Notes: generated from the letters alone by a model not told the origin. Shown: positions 32,532-42,428, counted from the stretch's first letter. The stretch: DNA of 49,176 nt from JACCTH01 sp035281645 (GCA_035281645.1 DATEDN010000083.1:1-49176); one strand, 5' to 3'. Numbers and translations are program-made.

Positions 32532-34291
32532 ATCCGCTCCGGGACTTCGATACCGAGTAGGTCGAGCACGGTCACCAGCACTCTTCGGGTAAATCCGGCG
32601 AGCGTGATCCATGAACCCCGACGGGCGGCGTCGGGTTCGTCGATGATGCGACAGGTCTCGTAGAAGCGATTCCAGGTGGCGGTGAGTTCGAAGGCGTACT
32701 CGGCCAGGTGGTTGGGCGCCCGAAGTTCCGCTGCCCGCTCGGCAACCTCGGGCAGGCGCAACAGAGCCAGCATCAAGTTTCTCTCGACATCGAGGGTGGG
32801 CGGCAGCACTGGTCCCGCCTCCAGTCCCATGTTGGCGGCCCGCCGCTCGATCGACTGGATCCGAACTACTCCGTACTGGAGATAGGGACCGGTCTTGCCC
32901 TCAAAAGAAGAGAAGCGATCGAGGTCGAAGAGATAGTCCGATGCCCGGTTGTTGATCAGGTCTCCGAACTTGAGCGCCGCCACCCCCACCTGCCGGGCGA
33001 TCTCTTCGCGCTCGGCGGCGGGGTAGGTCTGGGCGATGTCTGCTTCCTGCAATCGCTGGAGCGCTTCGTCGGTGATCATGTCGATCAGGTCGGCCAGTGC
33101 GACTACCCCTCCCGCCCTGGTCTTGAACGGCTTGCCGTCCGGGCCGTTCATGGTGCCGAACCGAATGTGCTCGAGTATCACGTCGTCGGGGGCGATGCCG
33201 GCCTTGCGGGCGGCTCGAAAGAGAACGTTGAAATGATCGGACTGGCGGGCGTCAACCACGTAGAGGGCAACATCGACGCCGAGGTCGTGCACCCGATGGT
33301 CGATGGTGGCTAGGTCCGTGGTGCCGTAGAGATATGCACCCTTCGAAGTCTCGAGAATCAGCGGGGGTACCTCGCGATTGTCACCCTCCTCGGCTACGGG
33401 GAGAACCAATGCTCCCTCGCTTTCCTTCACCAGCCCCTTCTCTTGAAGATCCTCTACCAGCGGTCCGAGGCGATCGGCGACGTCGGACTCGCCATACCAA
33501 AGGTCGAACTCCACTCCGAGGTCGGCGAAATCGCGTCGCTGACTTTCCTCAGAGACAGCTTTCATATGTCGCCAGAGGGCGCGATACCCAGGGTGACCTT
33601 GTTGAAGCTCGACGGTGATCTGACGGGCTCTGTCGGCCCAGGCCTCATCGGTCTCGGTTCGAGCGGCCGAGATGGGATAGAGCTCCTGCAGGTCGGCCAG
33701 TGTCACCGGCGATTGGTCGGGATACGGCCCATCGGAGTGGAAGTAAGGGAGATCGGGCCAGCGTTCCTCGATGGCGGCGATGACCTGGCCCATCTGTAGC
33801 CCCCAATCTCCAAAGTGGGGATCGCGTATCACGATGTGGCCGAGGAACCGAAACAGGCGGGCGAGCGAGTCACCAATGATGGTGGCCCGGATGTGGCCGA
33901 CATGCATGGCTTTTGCGACGTTTGGTCCGGCGTAATCCACCAAGACCACCTGGGCGGGGTCAGCCTTACCTACTCCCAGGCGGGGGTCATCAGCGGTGGC
34001 GTTGACGAAGTCCGCCAGAGCTGCATCGGTGACGGACAGGTTGATGAACCCCGGTCCCGCCACTTCGACTTTCGCCAGCATGGAGGATTCGGCCCGCAGC
34101 TTGGCGGCCACTTCTTCGGCCAGGTCACGCGGCGCCCGACCCGCCGACTTCGCTCCCGCCAAGGCGCCATTGCACTGAAACTGGGCGAGCCCGGGCCGGT
34201 CCGAGACTTGTACTTGTCCCAGGGAGGGATCGAGGCCGACATCGCCGAATGCCCGGCCAACCAAGTCCGACAACTCGGAAAGGAGTGACAT
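32528..34291 (-). CDS. argS: Arginyl-tRNA synthetase
   Basis: Class I synthetase charging tRNA-Arg. The 587-residue protein has the N-terminal additional domain (GLAQFQCNGALAGAK, VEVAGPGFINL). The HIGH-type motif is in GPNVAKAMHVGHIRATIIGD (split), followed by FGDWGLQMGQVI. Later come VYVVDARQSDHFNVLF-like, GTMNGPDGKPFKTR (in place of KMSKS) and the DALR anticodon domain ending. The ATG at 34291 overlaps the stop of the preceding gene by 1 nt (TGATG). It is coupled to a GNAT gene downstream. Confidence 0.96.
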   Translation of the reverse strand: MSLLSELSDLVGRAFGDVGLDPSLGQVQVSDRPGLAQFQCNGALAGAKSAGRAPRDLAEEVAAKLRAESSMLAKVEVAGPGFINLSVTDAALADFVNATADDPRLGVGKADPAQVVLVDYAGPNVAKAMHVGHIRATIIGDSLARLFRFLGHIVIRDPHFGDWGLQMGQVIAAIEERWPDLPYFHSDGPYPDQSPVTLADLQELYPISAARTETDEAWADRARQITVELQQGHPGYRALWRHMKAVSEESQRRDFADLGVEFDLWYGESDVADRLGPLVEDLQEKGLVKESEGALVLPVAEEGDNREVPPLILETSKGAYLYGTTDLATIDHRVHDLGVDVALYVVDARQSDHFNVLFRAARKAGIAPDDVILEHIRFGTMNGPDGKPFKTRAGGVVALADLIDMITDEALQRLQEADIAQTYPAAEREEIARQVGVAALKFGDLINNRASDYLFDLDRFSSFEGKTGPYLQYGVVRIQSIERRAANMGLEAGPVLPPTLDVERNLMLALLRLPEVAERAAELRAPNHLAEYAFELTATWNRFYETCRIIDEPDAARRGSWITLAGFTRRVLVTVLDLLGIEVPERM

Positions 34292-35931
34292 CAGAAATCG
34301 GCAGCCAGGACGGTGAGCGTCGAGGCGGGCTCTGAGGAGCGGGTGCCCACCAGAAATCCGTCACCGATCCCACCGAGAAGTTCGAGGTCCGCGGCTCGCA
34401 ACGCGATCTGGCTGCGAGACCAGGTCAGGGCATTTTCGGAAAGCATGATCTCGTAGCTGATGGTCGGATCGGGGATCGTCAGTTGTTCCAGCACTGTCAT
34501 GGGAAACACCTCCAGCCGCCCTTGAGAATCCGCCAGCGTGATCGTCTGAAGGTCGGGGTCATACCCTCCAGCGACCCCTCGAGTCACTCGAAAGTTGCGG
34601 TCCTCGCCAGTGGACGGATCGTGCATCTGCAGCCAGGTGAAATCGCTGAGGCTGAGTTCAAACTCGTTGAAAGGAACCTTTCGGGCAGGCGGAACCTGCG
34701 GATCCATACAGACTCCCGCCAGAAGGCTGTTGGAGCCTTCGATGCTGCAGTGGGCCATCTCGAGCGGTAGCTGGACGGTCTGATGACCATCAGAATCGAT
34801 CAGGCTCAGTGCCGAGGCGCCGTCCTGAAGCCTGATTCCGAGGATCCCGTGGCCCCAGTCGTCGAAGAAATCAGCGTCATAAGCCCGGGCGTTGGGTGAC
34901 CAGTTCACCCCGTATGCGGAAGTGAAGGCAGCTCCACCGGTGCCAACCACAAATCCGCCCTCGGGAGCCGCCACGAGCTCGACACTCATGGGGAACTGGA
35001 CATCGATCTCCTCCCAAGAAGCGAACTCCTCGGATCGATAGAGGTGCGTAATGGGTTCGGTCGCCACCTCTGTCAACGCGGTTTCATCTACATAAATCGA
35101 CAAGGGCCCGTACACGACCAGCCGAGTACCTTGCGCCCGCAGGAAGAACCGACCCGCCTCCAGGTCCTGGTGGAGATAGACGGGAAGCCGACTCGCAGCA
35201 CGGTGGGGGGCGGTGGATTGGACCAGTGCCTTCAACATGGTGGATCGCCCACTCGTCACCAACTGAGCATCGGTGAAGGCGACGCTCGAATTTCCTTCGC
35301 TGACCGTCTCCGAGACCCAGCGCTCCCCATCGCCCGATCGCCACAAGCCCAGCTCGCCGGAGAGGATCGGAAAGAATGATGGGCCGATCCACGTCCCCTG
35401 GGTACCCACCGCCACCAAGGACTCATCGAGCAGGGTCAGCTGATCGACGCGGATCGACTTCCCACTGCTCCCGGCAATCTCCCAACTCGCCTCCCAAAGC
35501 CTTCCATCCGCTGAGGTGAGCACTACTGCAGCCGCCATCGGATCGGGTCGGTTGCCGACGATCCACCATTTCTCGTCAAAAAACACCGGCTCGGTGAGGC
35601 TCAAAAAGCCACGAAGCCCGCTCACCACAAACATCGGGAATGTCTCATCGTTTATGAATGCCACCCGGGGCTGACGGCTCCCCACGAGGGTTGTGGCCAC
35701 AGCTGGGTCGGGGAGCGTGCCGTCGAGGTTGTTGGGTTGGACTTCGGCAGCCGGTAACAGGCTCAGACCGAGCACACCGAGAACCACTATTCCAAGAAGA
35801 ATCACCCAGCGATTGGGGCGCTTGTCGAGGGCCGGCAAGCCCGCACCCGGAGCCTCGCGATCGAGTTCAACTACCTCGACTACTCGAGCATCAGCCCTGG
35901 CGGGGCTAGTACTTGGCGAGCTCCTGGGCAT
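34291..35931 (-). CDS. Membrane-anchored beta-rich extracytoplasmic protein, unknown function
   Basis: No family recognised. The 546-residue protein from ATG 35931 has a cytoplasmic N-terminus of about 40 residues and a transmembrane helix at about 43-61. A large outer domain rich in short beta segments follows, with repeated WxxxDGxxW-type spots (TSADGRLWEASW, RSGDGERWVSE), which suggest a propeller or sialidase-like fold. The start lies 26 bp inside the end of the upstream dehydrogenase gene, and the stop overlaps argS by 1 nt, so it is firmly in this operon. A signalling or adhesion role would be a guess. Confidence 0.72.
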   Translation of the reverse strand: MPRSSPSTSPARADARVVEVVELDREAPGAGLPALDKRPNRWVILLGIVVLGVLGLSLLPAAEVQPNNLDGTLPDPAVATTLVGSRQPRVAFINDETFPMFVVSGLRGFLSLTEPVFFDEKWWIVGNRPDPMAAAVVLTSADGRLWEASWEIAGSSGKSIRVDQLTLLDESLVAVGTQGTWIGPSFFPILSGELGLWRSGDGERWVSETVSEGNSSVAFTDAQLVTSGRSTMLKALVQSTAPHRAASRLPVYLHQDLEAGRFFLRAQGTRLVVYGPLSIYVDETALTEVATEPITHLYRSEEFASWEEIDVQFPMSVELVAAPEGGFVVGTGGAAFTSAYGVNWSPNARAYDADFFDDWGHGILGIRLQDGASALSLIDSDGHQTVQLPLEMAHCSIEGSNSLLAGVCMDPQVPPARKVPFNEFELSLSDFTWLQMHDPSTGEDRNFRVTRGVAGGYDPDLQTITLADSQGRLEVFPMTVLEQLTIPDPTISYEIMLSENALTWSRSQIALRAADLELLGGIGDGFLVGTRSSEPASTLTVLAADF

Positions 35932-37933
35932 GTCGGATTATCCCTTCCGGATTGGGATAAAGCATGTCCTCGAGTTCCTGGGCATAAGGGAAGGCAGGAA
36001 CCTCTCCCAGGGCGTACCGCCGAATGGGGGCGTCGAGCCATTCGAAGGCCTTGTCCGCGATCTGAGCTGCCAGCTCGGCACCGTATCCGACGAACTCGTT
36101 GTCCTCGTGGACTATGAGGACTCGACTCGTTTTCTTCACCGAAGCCTCGATGGTGGGCCAGTCCAGGGGGCGCAGACTTCGGAGGTCGATGACCTCGACT
36201 GAGATACCCAGCTCTTCCAAAGCCGGGACGGCCTCCATCGTGAAATGAACCATGGCGCCATAGGTGAGGATGGTCAGATCGTCGCCATTTCGCCGGATCG
36301 ATGCTTTGCCAAGCGGCACTCTCCATTCACCTTCGGGGTAGGGGCCTTTGACCAGGCGGTAGAGCTTCTTGGGCTCGAGGATCATCACCGGGTCGGGGTC
36401 CTCGGCAGCGCTTGTCAGCAAACCCTTGAAGTCGGCGGGGGTCGAGGGCACCACGACCTTGAGTCCAGGGACATGGGCGTAGTACGCCTCGATCGATTGG
36501 GAGTGATAGAGCGCTCCGTGGATGCCACCCCCGAAGGGCACCCTGACGACCATTGGGCAAGTCCAAACGCCGTTCGATCGATAGGAGATGCGGGCGGCTT
36601 CGGAGACCAGTTGATCGAAAGCGGGATGGATGTAGTCGGCGAACTGAATCTCGGCAATGGGTCGCAACTTCGTGGCGCCTATTCCCACCGCCAGCCCGGC
36701 GATGAGCGATTCGGAGATCGGGGTGTTGAAGCAGCGTCCTTCTCCGAAACGATCGGTGAGCCCCTCCGTGGCTTTGAAGACTCCGCCCTTCTTCCCCGCC
36801 ACGTCTTCACCGAAGACCACTGTTTCGGGATGGGTCTCCATGACATCGTGGAGAGAGCGGTTGATGGCAGTGATGAGGTTGATAACCGGCCCCTGGACTG
36901 CGGGTTCGGGCACGGTGGCCGCCGGACCTGGATCGATGAGGCGTGCATAAACGTGGCTATAGGGATCGTCGGGAGCGGCAGCTGACTCGGCCCGGTCCAC
37001 CGCGGCGAGGACCAGATCGCTGACTTCCTGATTGATGCGCTGCTCGTCGGCTTCGGAAAGCAGGCGCTCTTCGATCAGGTACTGCTTCATGGCCACGACG
37101 GGGTCCTGGCGGCGCCATTCCTCGACTTCCTCGCGACTTCGGTAGAGGCGATCGTCGTCGTCGGAGGTGTGGGCGTAGTACCGGTACGTCTCCGCCTCGA
37201 TCAGGCTGGGCCCTTCACCGCGGCGGGCCCGGTCCACTGCATCCTTGACCGTGCGATAGACCTCGAGTGCGTCGTTTCCGTCGATACGACGACCATGCAT
37301 CCCGTATCCCGGCCCGCGCTCGCTGACCGATCCTGCGACTTCGTCTGAGCTCGGCACGGAGATCGCGTACTGGTTGTTCTCGGTGATGAAGACCACGGGC
37401 AATCGGTGGATTCCGGCGAAGTTGACTGCTTCGTGCCAGTCGCCTTCCGAGGTCGAACCCTCGCCACCAAAGACGGCGACGACGGCCTCGTCGCCCATTA
37501 TTTGGAGGGCCTTGGCAATTCCGACTGCGTGCGGATACTGAGTGCCGATGCACGACGACTGGGTAAAGACCCTCAGGTCGCGATCCGACCAGTGATTCGG
37601 AAGCTGGCGGCCACCGGAAAAGCCATCGTCGGCCCGCGCAAACACCGCCATGAAGATATCCGTGAGACTCATCCCCCAGGCGAGGGCGACACCCATGTCG
37701 CGGTAGTAGGGGAGTACCCAGTCCTTCTCCCGGTCGAGGGCGAAGGCGGATGCGACTTGAACGGCTTCGTGACCGGAAGAGCCGACGACGAAGGGAGCTC
37801 GCCCCTGCCGATTGAGGGCAAACATTCGATCGTCGACCCGTCGCGCTTCCAACATGAGCCGGTACATATCGAGCATTTGCGAGTCGGACAGACCCAGGTC
37901 TCGATGATGAACGTCCCGTTGCATCCAGCTCAT
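35906..37933 (-). CDS. Branched-chain 2-oxoacid dehydrogenase E1, fused alpha and beta subunits
   Basis: Thiamin-diphosphate decarboxylating component, usually two proteins, here one 675-residue chain. The alpha half (about 1-335) has GRAPFVVGSSGHEAVQVA and YRDMGVALAWGM. The TPP motif is GGEGSTSEGDWHEAVN to ITENNQYAIS. The beta half (about 345-675) has FGEDVAGKKGGVFKAT, FNTPISESLIAGLAVG, EIQFADYIHPAFDQL and GGGIHGALYHSQSIEA. Substrates may be branched-chain or related 2-oxoacids; no E2 or E3 gene is adjacent. The nearby glutaryl-CoA dehydrogenase fits amino-acid catabolism. The end overlaps the next gene by 26 bp. Confidence 0.92.
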   Translation of the reverse strand: MSWMQRDVHHRDLGLSDSQMLDMYRLMLEARRVDDRMFALNRQGRAPFVVGSSGHEAVQVASAFALDREKDWVLPYYRDMGVALAWGMSLTDIFMAVFARADDGFSGGRQLPNHWSDRDLRVFTQSSCIGTQYPHAVGIAKALQIMGDEAVVAVFGGEGSTSEGDWHEAVNFAGIHRLPVVFITENNQYAISVPSSDEVAGSVSERGPGYGMHGRRIDGNDALEVYRTVKDAVDRARRGEGPSLIEAETYRYYAHTSDDDDRLYRSREEVEEWRRQDPVVAMKQYLIEERLLSEADEQRINQEVSDLVLAAVDRAESAAAPDDPYSHVYARLIDPGPAATVPEPAVQGPVINLITAINRSLHDVMETHPETVVFGEDVAGKKGGVFKATEGLTDRFGEGRCFNTPISESLIAGLAVGIGATKLRPIAEIQFADYIHPAFDQLVSEAARISYRSNGVWTCPMVVRVPFGGGIHGALYHSQSIEAYYAHVPGLKVVVPSTPADFKGLLTSAAEDPDPVMILEPKKLYRLVKGPYPEGEWRVPLGKASIRRNGDDLTILTYGAMVHFTMEAVPALEELGISVEVIDLRSLRPLDWPTIEASVKKTSRVLIVHEDNEFVGYGAELAAQIADKAFEWLDAPIRRYALGEVPAFPYAQELEDMLYPNPEGIIRHAQELAKY

Positions 37934-38014
37934 GCGCGAAAGGCGGCGGTCAGCGGGCTACTCCTTTTGGCCGAGATTCTAACGAACACTGATTCTGAGC
38001 ACCCTGAACATAGG

Positions 38015-38803
38015 ATGAAGGAGGTGATCAAGTCGGCGTATCTGCGCGTGTATCTACCCGAAGATCGAATCAGAGCGTGGGATAAGCATCCCGGTCCGAG
38101 CCCTGAGCGCACGCGTCGTTGGGAGCCGTACGGATTCATCGGTGAGTCGATGATCGAAGATGCATGGATCACGGAGTGGCGCGGCGGTCGGTACGTTTGC
38201 CCACGCCGTCCTCAACTAAGAATGCTTGAAGGTGTGCTGGCGTTGTACAACGCGTTCGAGGGAATGGGTCGATCGACGATCATCCCGGAGGAAGTCGCTC
38301 GCCAGGCCGATCGGGAGCTGCGAAAGCTCAGGGCGTCTGAGCCTGATATGAAATCTCACATCCTCACCTCGGCTTGGCATGTGCCGCTGCGCTGGTTTAT
38401 CGCCTTCACCCCCGAGCAAAGAATTTACGAACAGGTTGAGAAAGACGATGGTGGCATGCATGGCTCGATTCGCTATCGGAGCTCGCTGGGCCCGGCGATC
38501 GAGCGGGTCAAGAAAGCCGCGGCGATCCTGACCAAGGCCGAGCTCCCCGAAACACTGATCGTCGAACTCGGGCACCTGGCATCGTGGCTGGCGGAATTTC
38601 CTGCCGACTCCATGCTCGAGCTTGACTATGGAACCGTGGCGTACCTGTTCGAGAGTGCGGATCTCGCCCTCGACGAGTCGGCCACCGAAGTCTGGGCTTC
38701 GATTGATGCTCTCGCCTCCGGGAATCCCGACGAGGCCGGGCTCCATTACACCAACCTCATGGGTCGCTGGTCGGCTGCCTTCGCGGTCGCTTTCTCCTCT
38801 TAG
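38015..38803 (+). CDS. Conserved-looking hypothetical protein, unknown function
   Basis: I do not recognise the family. From the ATG at 38015 it has 262 residues, with no signal peptide or membrane helix. It begins with SAYLRVYLPEDRIRAW, then WITEWRGGRYVCPRRPQLRMLEG. Later it has SAWHVPLRWFIAFTPEQRIY and acidic ends. The frame is open upstream across the antisense of the E1 gene, so the start is uncertain. Codons 2-5 spell a perfect anti-16S sequence (see findings), and GTG at 38024 is an alternative start. It is 24 bp upstream of the glutaryl-CoA dehydrogenase gene and is probably cotranscribed. Confidence 0.75.
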   Translation: MKEVIKSAYLRVYLPEDRIRAWDKHPGPSPERTRRWEPYGFIGESMIEDAWITEWRGGRYVCPRRPQLRMLEGVLALYNAFEGMGRSTIIPEEVARQADRELRKLRASEPDMKSHILTSAWHVPLRWFIAFTPEQRIYEQVEKDDGGMHGSIRYRSSLGPAIERVKKAAAILTKAELPETLIVELGHLASWLAEFPADSMLELDYGTVAYLFESADLALDESATEVWASIDALASGNPDEAGLHYTNLMGRWSAAFAVAFSS

Positions 38804-38827
38804 CTCCGGGCGTAAACTTCGCGTTTG

Positions 38828-39994
38828 ATGTCGACTGACTTCTTGGATCTCGACGCGCTTCTCACGGGTGAGGAGAAGCTCCTCCGCCAGACGGTTCGCA
38901 AGTTCACCGAGGAGCGGATCCTGCCCGAGGTGGCGGAGTGGTGGGAGCAGGGAACCTTTCCCCACGAGATCGCCCGCGATATGGGAAAGCTGGGACTGCT
39001 GGGGATGCATCTCGAGGGATATGGATGTGCGGGAACCAGTGCCACCGCTTACGGGCTCGCCTGTCTTGAACTCGAAGCGGGCGACTCGGGAACTCGCAGC
39101 TTTGTCTCGGTGCAGGGGTCTCTGGCGATGTTTCCGATCTGGAAGTTTGGTTCGGAAGAGCAGAAGCAGGATTGGCTGCCGCGTATGGCCGCTGGAGAGG
39201 TCATCGGCTGCTTCGGTCTGACCGAACCTGATTCCGGCTCCGACCCAGCCTCGATGCGAACCACTGCCCGCAAAGACGGATCCGACTGGATCTTGGACGG
39301 AACCAAGATGTGGATCACCAACGGCAACGTCGCCGACCTCGCCATCATCTGGGCTCGTACCGAAGGTGGGATTAGAGGCTTCATCGTCCCCACCGACTCC
39401 CCTGGATTCACCGCAAACGAGATCCACCACAAAGCATCGTTACGAGCGTCGATCACCTCCGAGTTGGTGCTTGAGGGGGTTCGAGTGCCTAATGATTTCG
39501 TCTTGCCGGGAGTTTCTTCCATGCGAGGACCGCTCTCGTGCCTCAGCGAAGCTCGTTTTGGGATCCTCTTTGGAGTTATGGGAGCAGCGCGTGCCTGCTA
39601 CGAAGCCGCCCTGACCTACGCCAAGGAACGCGAGCAGTTTGGCGGCCCCATTGCTTCGTTCCAGCTCACCCAGCAGAAGTTGGTCGAAATGATGGTGATA
39701 GTGAACCGAGGCACTTTGCTCGCATTGCATTTGGGACGGATGAAGGACGATGGAAGGCTTAGTCCAGAGCAAGTGAGCTTTGGCAAACTCGACAACGTCC
39801 GCAACGCTCTCGATGTGGCCCGCTCGGCTCGCTCCGTCCTCGGCGCTAATGGGATCACGCTCGAATATCCGGTGATTCGACACATGACCAACCTGGAAAC
39901 GGTCTACACCTATGAGGGTACGAACGAGATCCACACCCTCATCCTCGGTCAAGCCATCACCGGCATCCCCGCCTTCAAGCCCCCCTCGGGCTAG
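38828..39994 (+). CDS. gcdH: Glutaryl-CoA dehydrogenase-type acyl-CoA dehydrogenase
   Basis: FAD enzyme oxidising and decarboxylating glutaryl-CoA to crotonyl-CoA in lysine/tryptophan breakdown. The 388-residue protein from ATG 38828 tracks the GCDH branch closely. It has RSFVSVQGSLAMFPI, GSEEQKQDWLP and GCFGLTEPDSGSDPASM. The WITNGNVADLAIIWAR segment and the end TYEGTNEIHTLILGQAITGI carry the catalytic glutamate. Assignment inside the acyl-CoA dehydrogenase family rests on these segments and not on substrate data. Confidence 0.88.
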   Translation: MSTDFLDLDALLTGEEKLLRQTVRKFTEERILPEVAEWWEQGTFPHEIARDMGKLGLLGMHLEGYGCAGTSATAYGLACLELEAGDSGTRSFVSVQGSLAMFPIWKFGSEEQKQDWLPRMAAGEVIGCFGLTEPDSGSDPASMRTTARKDGSDWILDGTKMWITNGNVADLAIIWARTEGGIRGFIVPTDSPGFTANEIHHKASLRASITSELVLEGVRVPNDFVLPGVSSMRGPLSCLSEARFGILFGVMGAARACYEAALTYAKEREQFGGPIASFQLTQQKLVEMMVIVNRGTLLALHLGRMKDDGRLSPEQVSFGKLDNVRNALDVARSARSVLGANGITLEYPVIRHMTNLETVYTYEGTNEIHTLILGQAITGIPAFKPPSG

Positions 39995-40003
39995 AAGCGC
40001 GAT

Positions 40004-41128
40004 TTAGGCGAGGGCGCGGCGCAGGACTTCGTCGAAGAGGGCGGGCTCGGTCAGAAACGCATCATGACCCTTTGCCGACGACACCTTGGCCCACTCCACC
40101 GACACCCCCGCCGACCGCAGCGCCTCCACCAACTGGCGCTGCTCCTCGGGGTAGAAACACACGTCGGTGTCGATCGTCAGCACATGCCATTGCTGGTCTC
40201 GACACCCGGCCAACGCCTCCTCGTAGGTCGATGCTCCGGTGTCGGTGAGCAAGTCGTAGTTGGACCAGGCATCGATGATCCGCAGGTAGCTGTTGGGATC
40301 GAACCGAATGACCAGCTTTTCTCCTTGATGCCAGAAGTAGCTCTCAACCGGATGAGTGACGTAGGGGTGGTCGATCACCTCCGAGCGAGCCCGGGTCTTG
40401 ATTGCATCGATCGAGACGAAGGCCTTGTGGCTGATGATCCGAGCCAGCGCCAGGCCGTTGGCGGGGAAATCTCCGTCGTAGTAGTGACCGCCGGCAAAGT
40501 TGGGGTCGTTGAGGATCGCCAGCTTCTGCTCGAAGTTGAGCATGCGATGAAGGGTGGTCGCCCCTAGACCGCCGGCTAGGGCTATAACAGCGCGCACCCT
40601 GTCCGGGTAGCGGGCCGCCATCGACAGCGATAGCAGGGCGCCAACCGACGCTCCCGCCACCGCTCGCACGGTCCGGACGCCGAGATGGTCCAGCAGCGGC
40701 AACTGTGAATCGACGATGTCCGCCAAGTGGACCGGAGGAAAATCGGGACCGTAACGCTCCCCGGTCTCTTCATCGATCGAAGACGGGCCCGTGGTCCCGT
40801 AGCAACCACCGAGATAGTTGACGCAGAGGACCGCGTGACGATCCGTGTCGACTGCCATGCCGGGACCGACAAAGCCTTCCCACCACCCGGTCTGATTCTC
40901 CTCGACCCAACGCTCGACGCCCTCCACCGAGGACGTAAAGCCCGCAGCGTGTTGACTTCCAGTCAGAGCATGAAACAGCAGGATCAGGTTGTCCCCTGAC
41001 TTATTGATCTCGCCATACAGCTCGTAGGCGAGACGAACCCGGGGCAGGAGATCCCCGCTCCGCATCTTGAATGCGGGCAGGTCGAAGAACCTGGTCTCGG
41101 CCTTCGCTCCCGACCCCGGGTAAGTCAC
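40004..41128 (-). CDS. metX: Homoserine O-acetyltransferase MetX-like
   Basis: Alpha/beta-hydrolase-fold acyltransferase activating homoserine for direct sulfhydrylation. The 374-residue protein starts at GTG 41128. It has LAYELYGEINKSGDNLILLFHALTGS (split) and NYLGGCYGTTGPSS. The nucleophile serine is in GASVGALLSL, where most MetX proteins have GGSMGG. The aspartate is in TIDTDVCFYPEEQ and the histidine in AKGHDAF. Acetyl versus succinyl donor is not decided by these motifs. It follows metY by 4 bp, so the two steps are encoded together. Confidence 0.88.
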   Translation of the reverse strand: MTYPGSGAKAETRFFDLPAFKMRSGDLLPRVRLAYELYGEINKSGDNLILLFHALTGSQHAAGFTSSVEGVERWVEENQTGWWEGFVGPGMAVDTDRHAVLCVNYLGGCYGTTGPSSIDEETGERYGPDFPPVHLADIVDSQLPLLDHLGVRTVRAVAGASVGALLSLSMAARYPDRVRAVIALAGGLGATTLHRMLNFEQKLAILNDPNFAGGHYYDGDFPANGLALARIISHKAFVSIDAIKTRARSEVIDHPYVTHPVESYFWHQGEKLVIRFDPNSYLRIIDAWSNYDLLTDTGASTYEEALAGCRDQQWHVLTIDTDVCFYPEEQRQLVEALRSAGVSVEWAKVSSAKGHDAFLTEPALFDEVLRRALA

Positions 41129-41132
41129 AGCC

Positions 41133-42428
41133 TCAACTCACTGCCGCCAGTGCCTGATCGATGTCCTCCTTGAGGTCGTCGATGTGCTCGATCCCGGCTG
41201 AGATTCGAACCAAATCCGGCGTGACCCCGGACGAGATCTGTTCTTCCTCTGACAGTTGCTGGTGGGTCGTCGAAGAAGGATGGATCACCAGAGTCTTGGC
41301 ATCGCCCACGTTCGCCAGGTGCGAAAGCAACCGGACATGATCGATGAAACGCTTTCCAGCCTCGTACCCACCCCCGATGCCGAATGAGAGCACCCCGCCA
41401 AACCCGTTCCTGAGGTACTTCTTGGCGGCGGCGTGATAGGGGTGATTCGCCAGCCCGGGATAGCTCACCCAACTGACATGGCGATGCTGTTCCAACCACT
41501 TTGCCAGCTCGAGAGCGTTGTCGATTTGGCGCTGCACCCGCAACGACAGAGTCTCCAACCCCTGGAGGAAGAGGAAGCTGTTGAAGGGGGAGAGGGCGGC
41601 TCCAAAGTCGCGCAAACCCTCGACCCGGGCTCTGATGGCGAAAGCGATGTTGCCGAAGGGTCCCTCGGGATTGAACACGTCGGTGAAAACCAGCCCGTGG
41701 TATCCGGGGGCGGGCTCGGTGAAGATCGGAAACTTCCCATTTCTCCACTCGAAGCGGCCGGAGTCGACGATCACCCCTCCGATCGAGTTGCCGTGGCCTC
41801 CGATCCACTTGGTAGCGGAGTGGACGACGATGTCGGCGCCCCAATCGAGCGGGCGCGAGACATAGCCGGCCGCCCCAAAGGTGTTATCGACTACCAGCGG
41901 AACCCGGTTGCGATGTGCTACCGAGGCCAAAGCTTCGAAATCGGGAATGTTGTATTTGGGATTGCCGATGGTTTCGACGTAAAGCGCCCTCGTCCGCTCA
42001 TCGATCAGCTTCTCGAACTCGGCAGGATCGTCCCCATCGACGAACCGAACGTCGAATCCCAGGCGGGGAAAGGCCACCTTGAACTGGTTGTAGGTCCCGC
42101 CGTAGAGATACGACGTCGAGACGATGTTGTCGCCGGCCTCGAGCAGCGTCGTGAACGCGAGCAACTGAGCGGCCTGGCCCGAGGAGGTTGCCACCGCCGC
42201 CAAGCCGCCTTCCAGCGCCGCCACCCGCTGTTCGAAGACATCTGTGGTTGGGTTCATGATGCGGGTGTAGATGTTCCCGAATTCCTGCAACCCGAAGAGC
42301 CGGGCGGCGTGGTCGCTGTCGTTGAAGGTGTAGCTGGTGGTCTGATAAATCGGCACCGCCCGGGCATTGGTTCCCGGGGCCGGTTGCTGGCCGGCGTGGA
42401 CCTGGAGCGTTTCGAATCGGTAGGTCAT
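41133..42428 (-). CDS. metY: O-acetylhomoserine sulfhydrylase MetY
   Basis: PLP enzyme forming homocysteine from O-acetylhomoserine and sulfide. The 431-residue protein shows the Cys/Met metabolism PLP family pattern. It has VPIYQTTSYTF, YTRIMNPTTDVFE and LEGGLAAVATSSGQAAQ. The VVDNTFGAAGYVSRPL strand and SATKWIGGHG carry the PLP lysine. FNPEGPFGNIAFA and SHLANVGDAKTLVIHPSS are MetY-like. The ATG at 42428 has an upstream AAGGGAAG. A structured leader of about 170 nt precedes it (see findings), so metY-metX may be under RNA control. Confidence 0.93.
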   Translation of the reverse strand: MTYRFETLQVHAGQQPAPGTNARAVPIYQTTSYTFNDSDHAARLFGLQEFGNIYTRIMNPTTDVFEQRVAALEGGLAAVATSSGQAAQLLAFTTLLEAGDNIVSTSYLYGGTYNQFKVAFPRLGFDVRFVDGDDPAEFEKLIDERTRALYVETIGNPKYNIPDFEALASVAHRNRVPLVVDNTFGAAGYVSRPLDWGADIVVHSATKWIGGHGNSIGGVIVDSGRFEWRNGKFPIFTEPAPGYHGLVFTDVFNPEGPFGNIAFAIRARVEGLRDFGAALSPFNSFLFLQGLETLSLRVQRQIDNALELAKWLEQHRHVSWVSYPGLANHPYHAAAKKYLRNGFGGVLSFGIGGGYEAGKRFIDHVRLLSHLANVGDAKTLVIHPSSTTHQQLSEEEQISSGVTPDLVRISAGIEHIDDLKEDIDQALAAVS

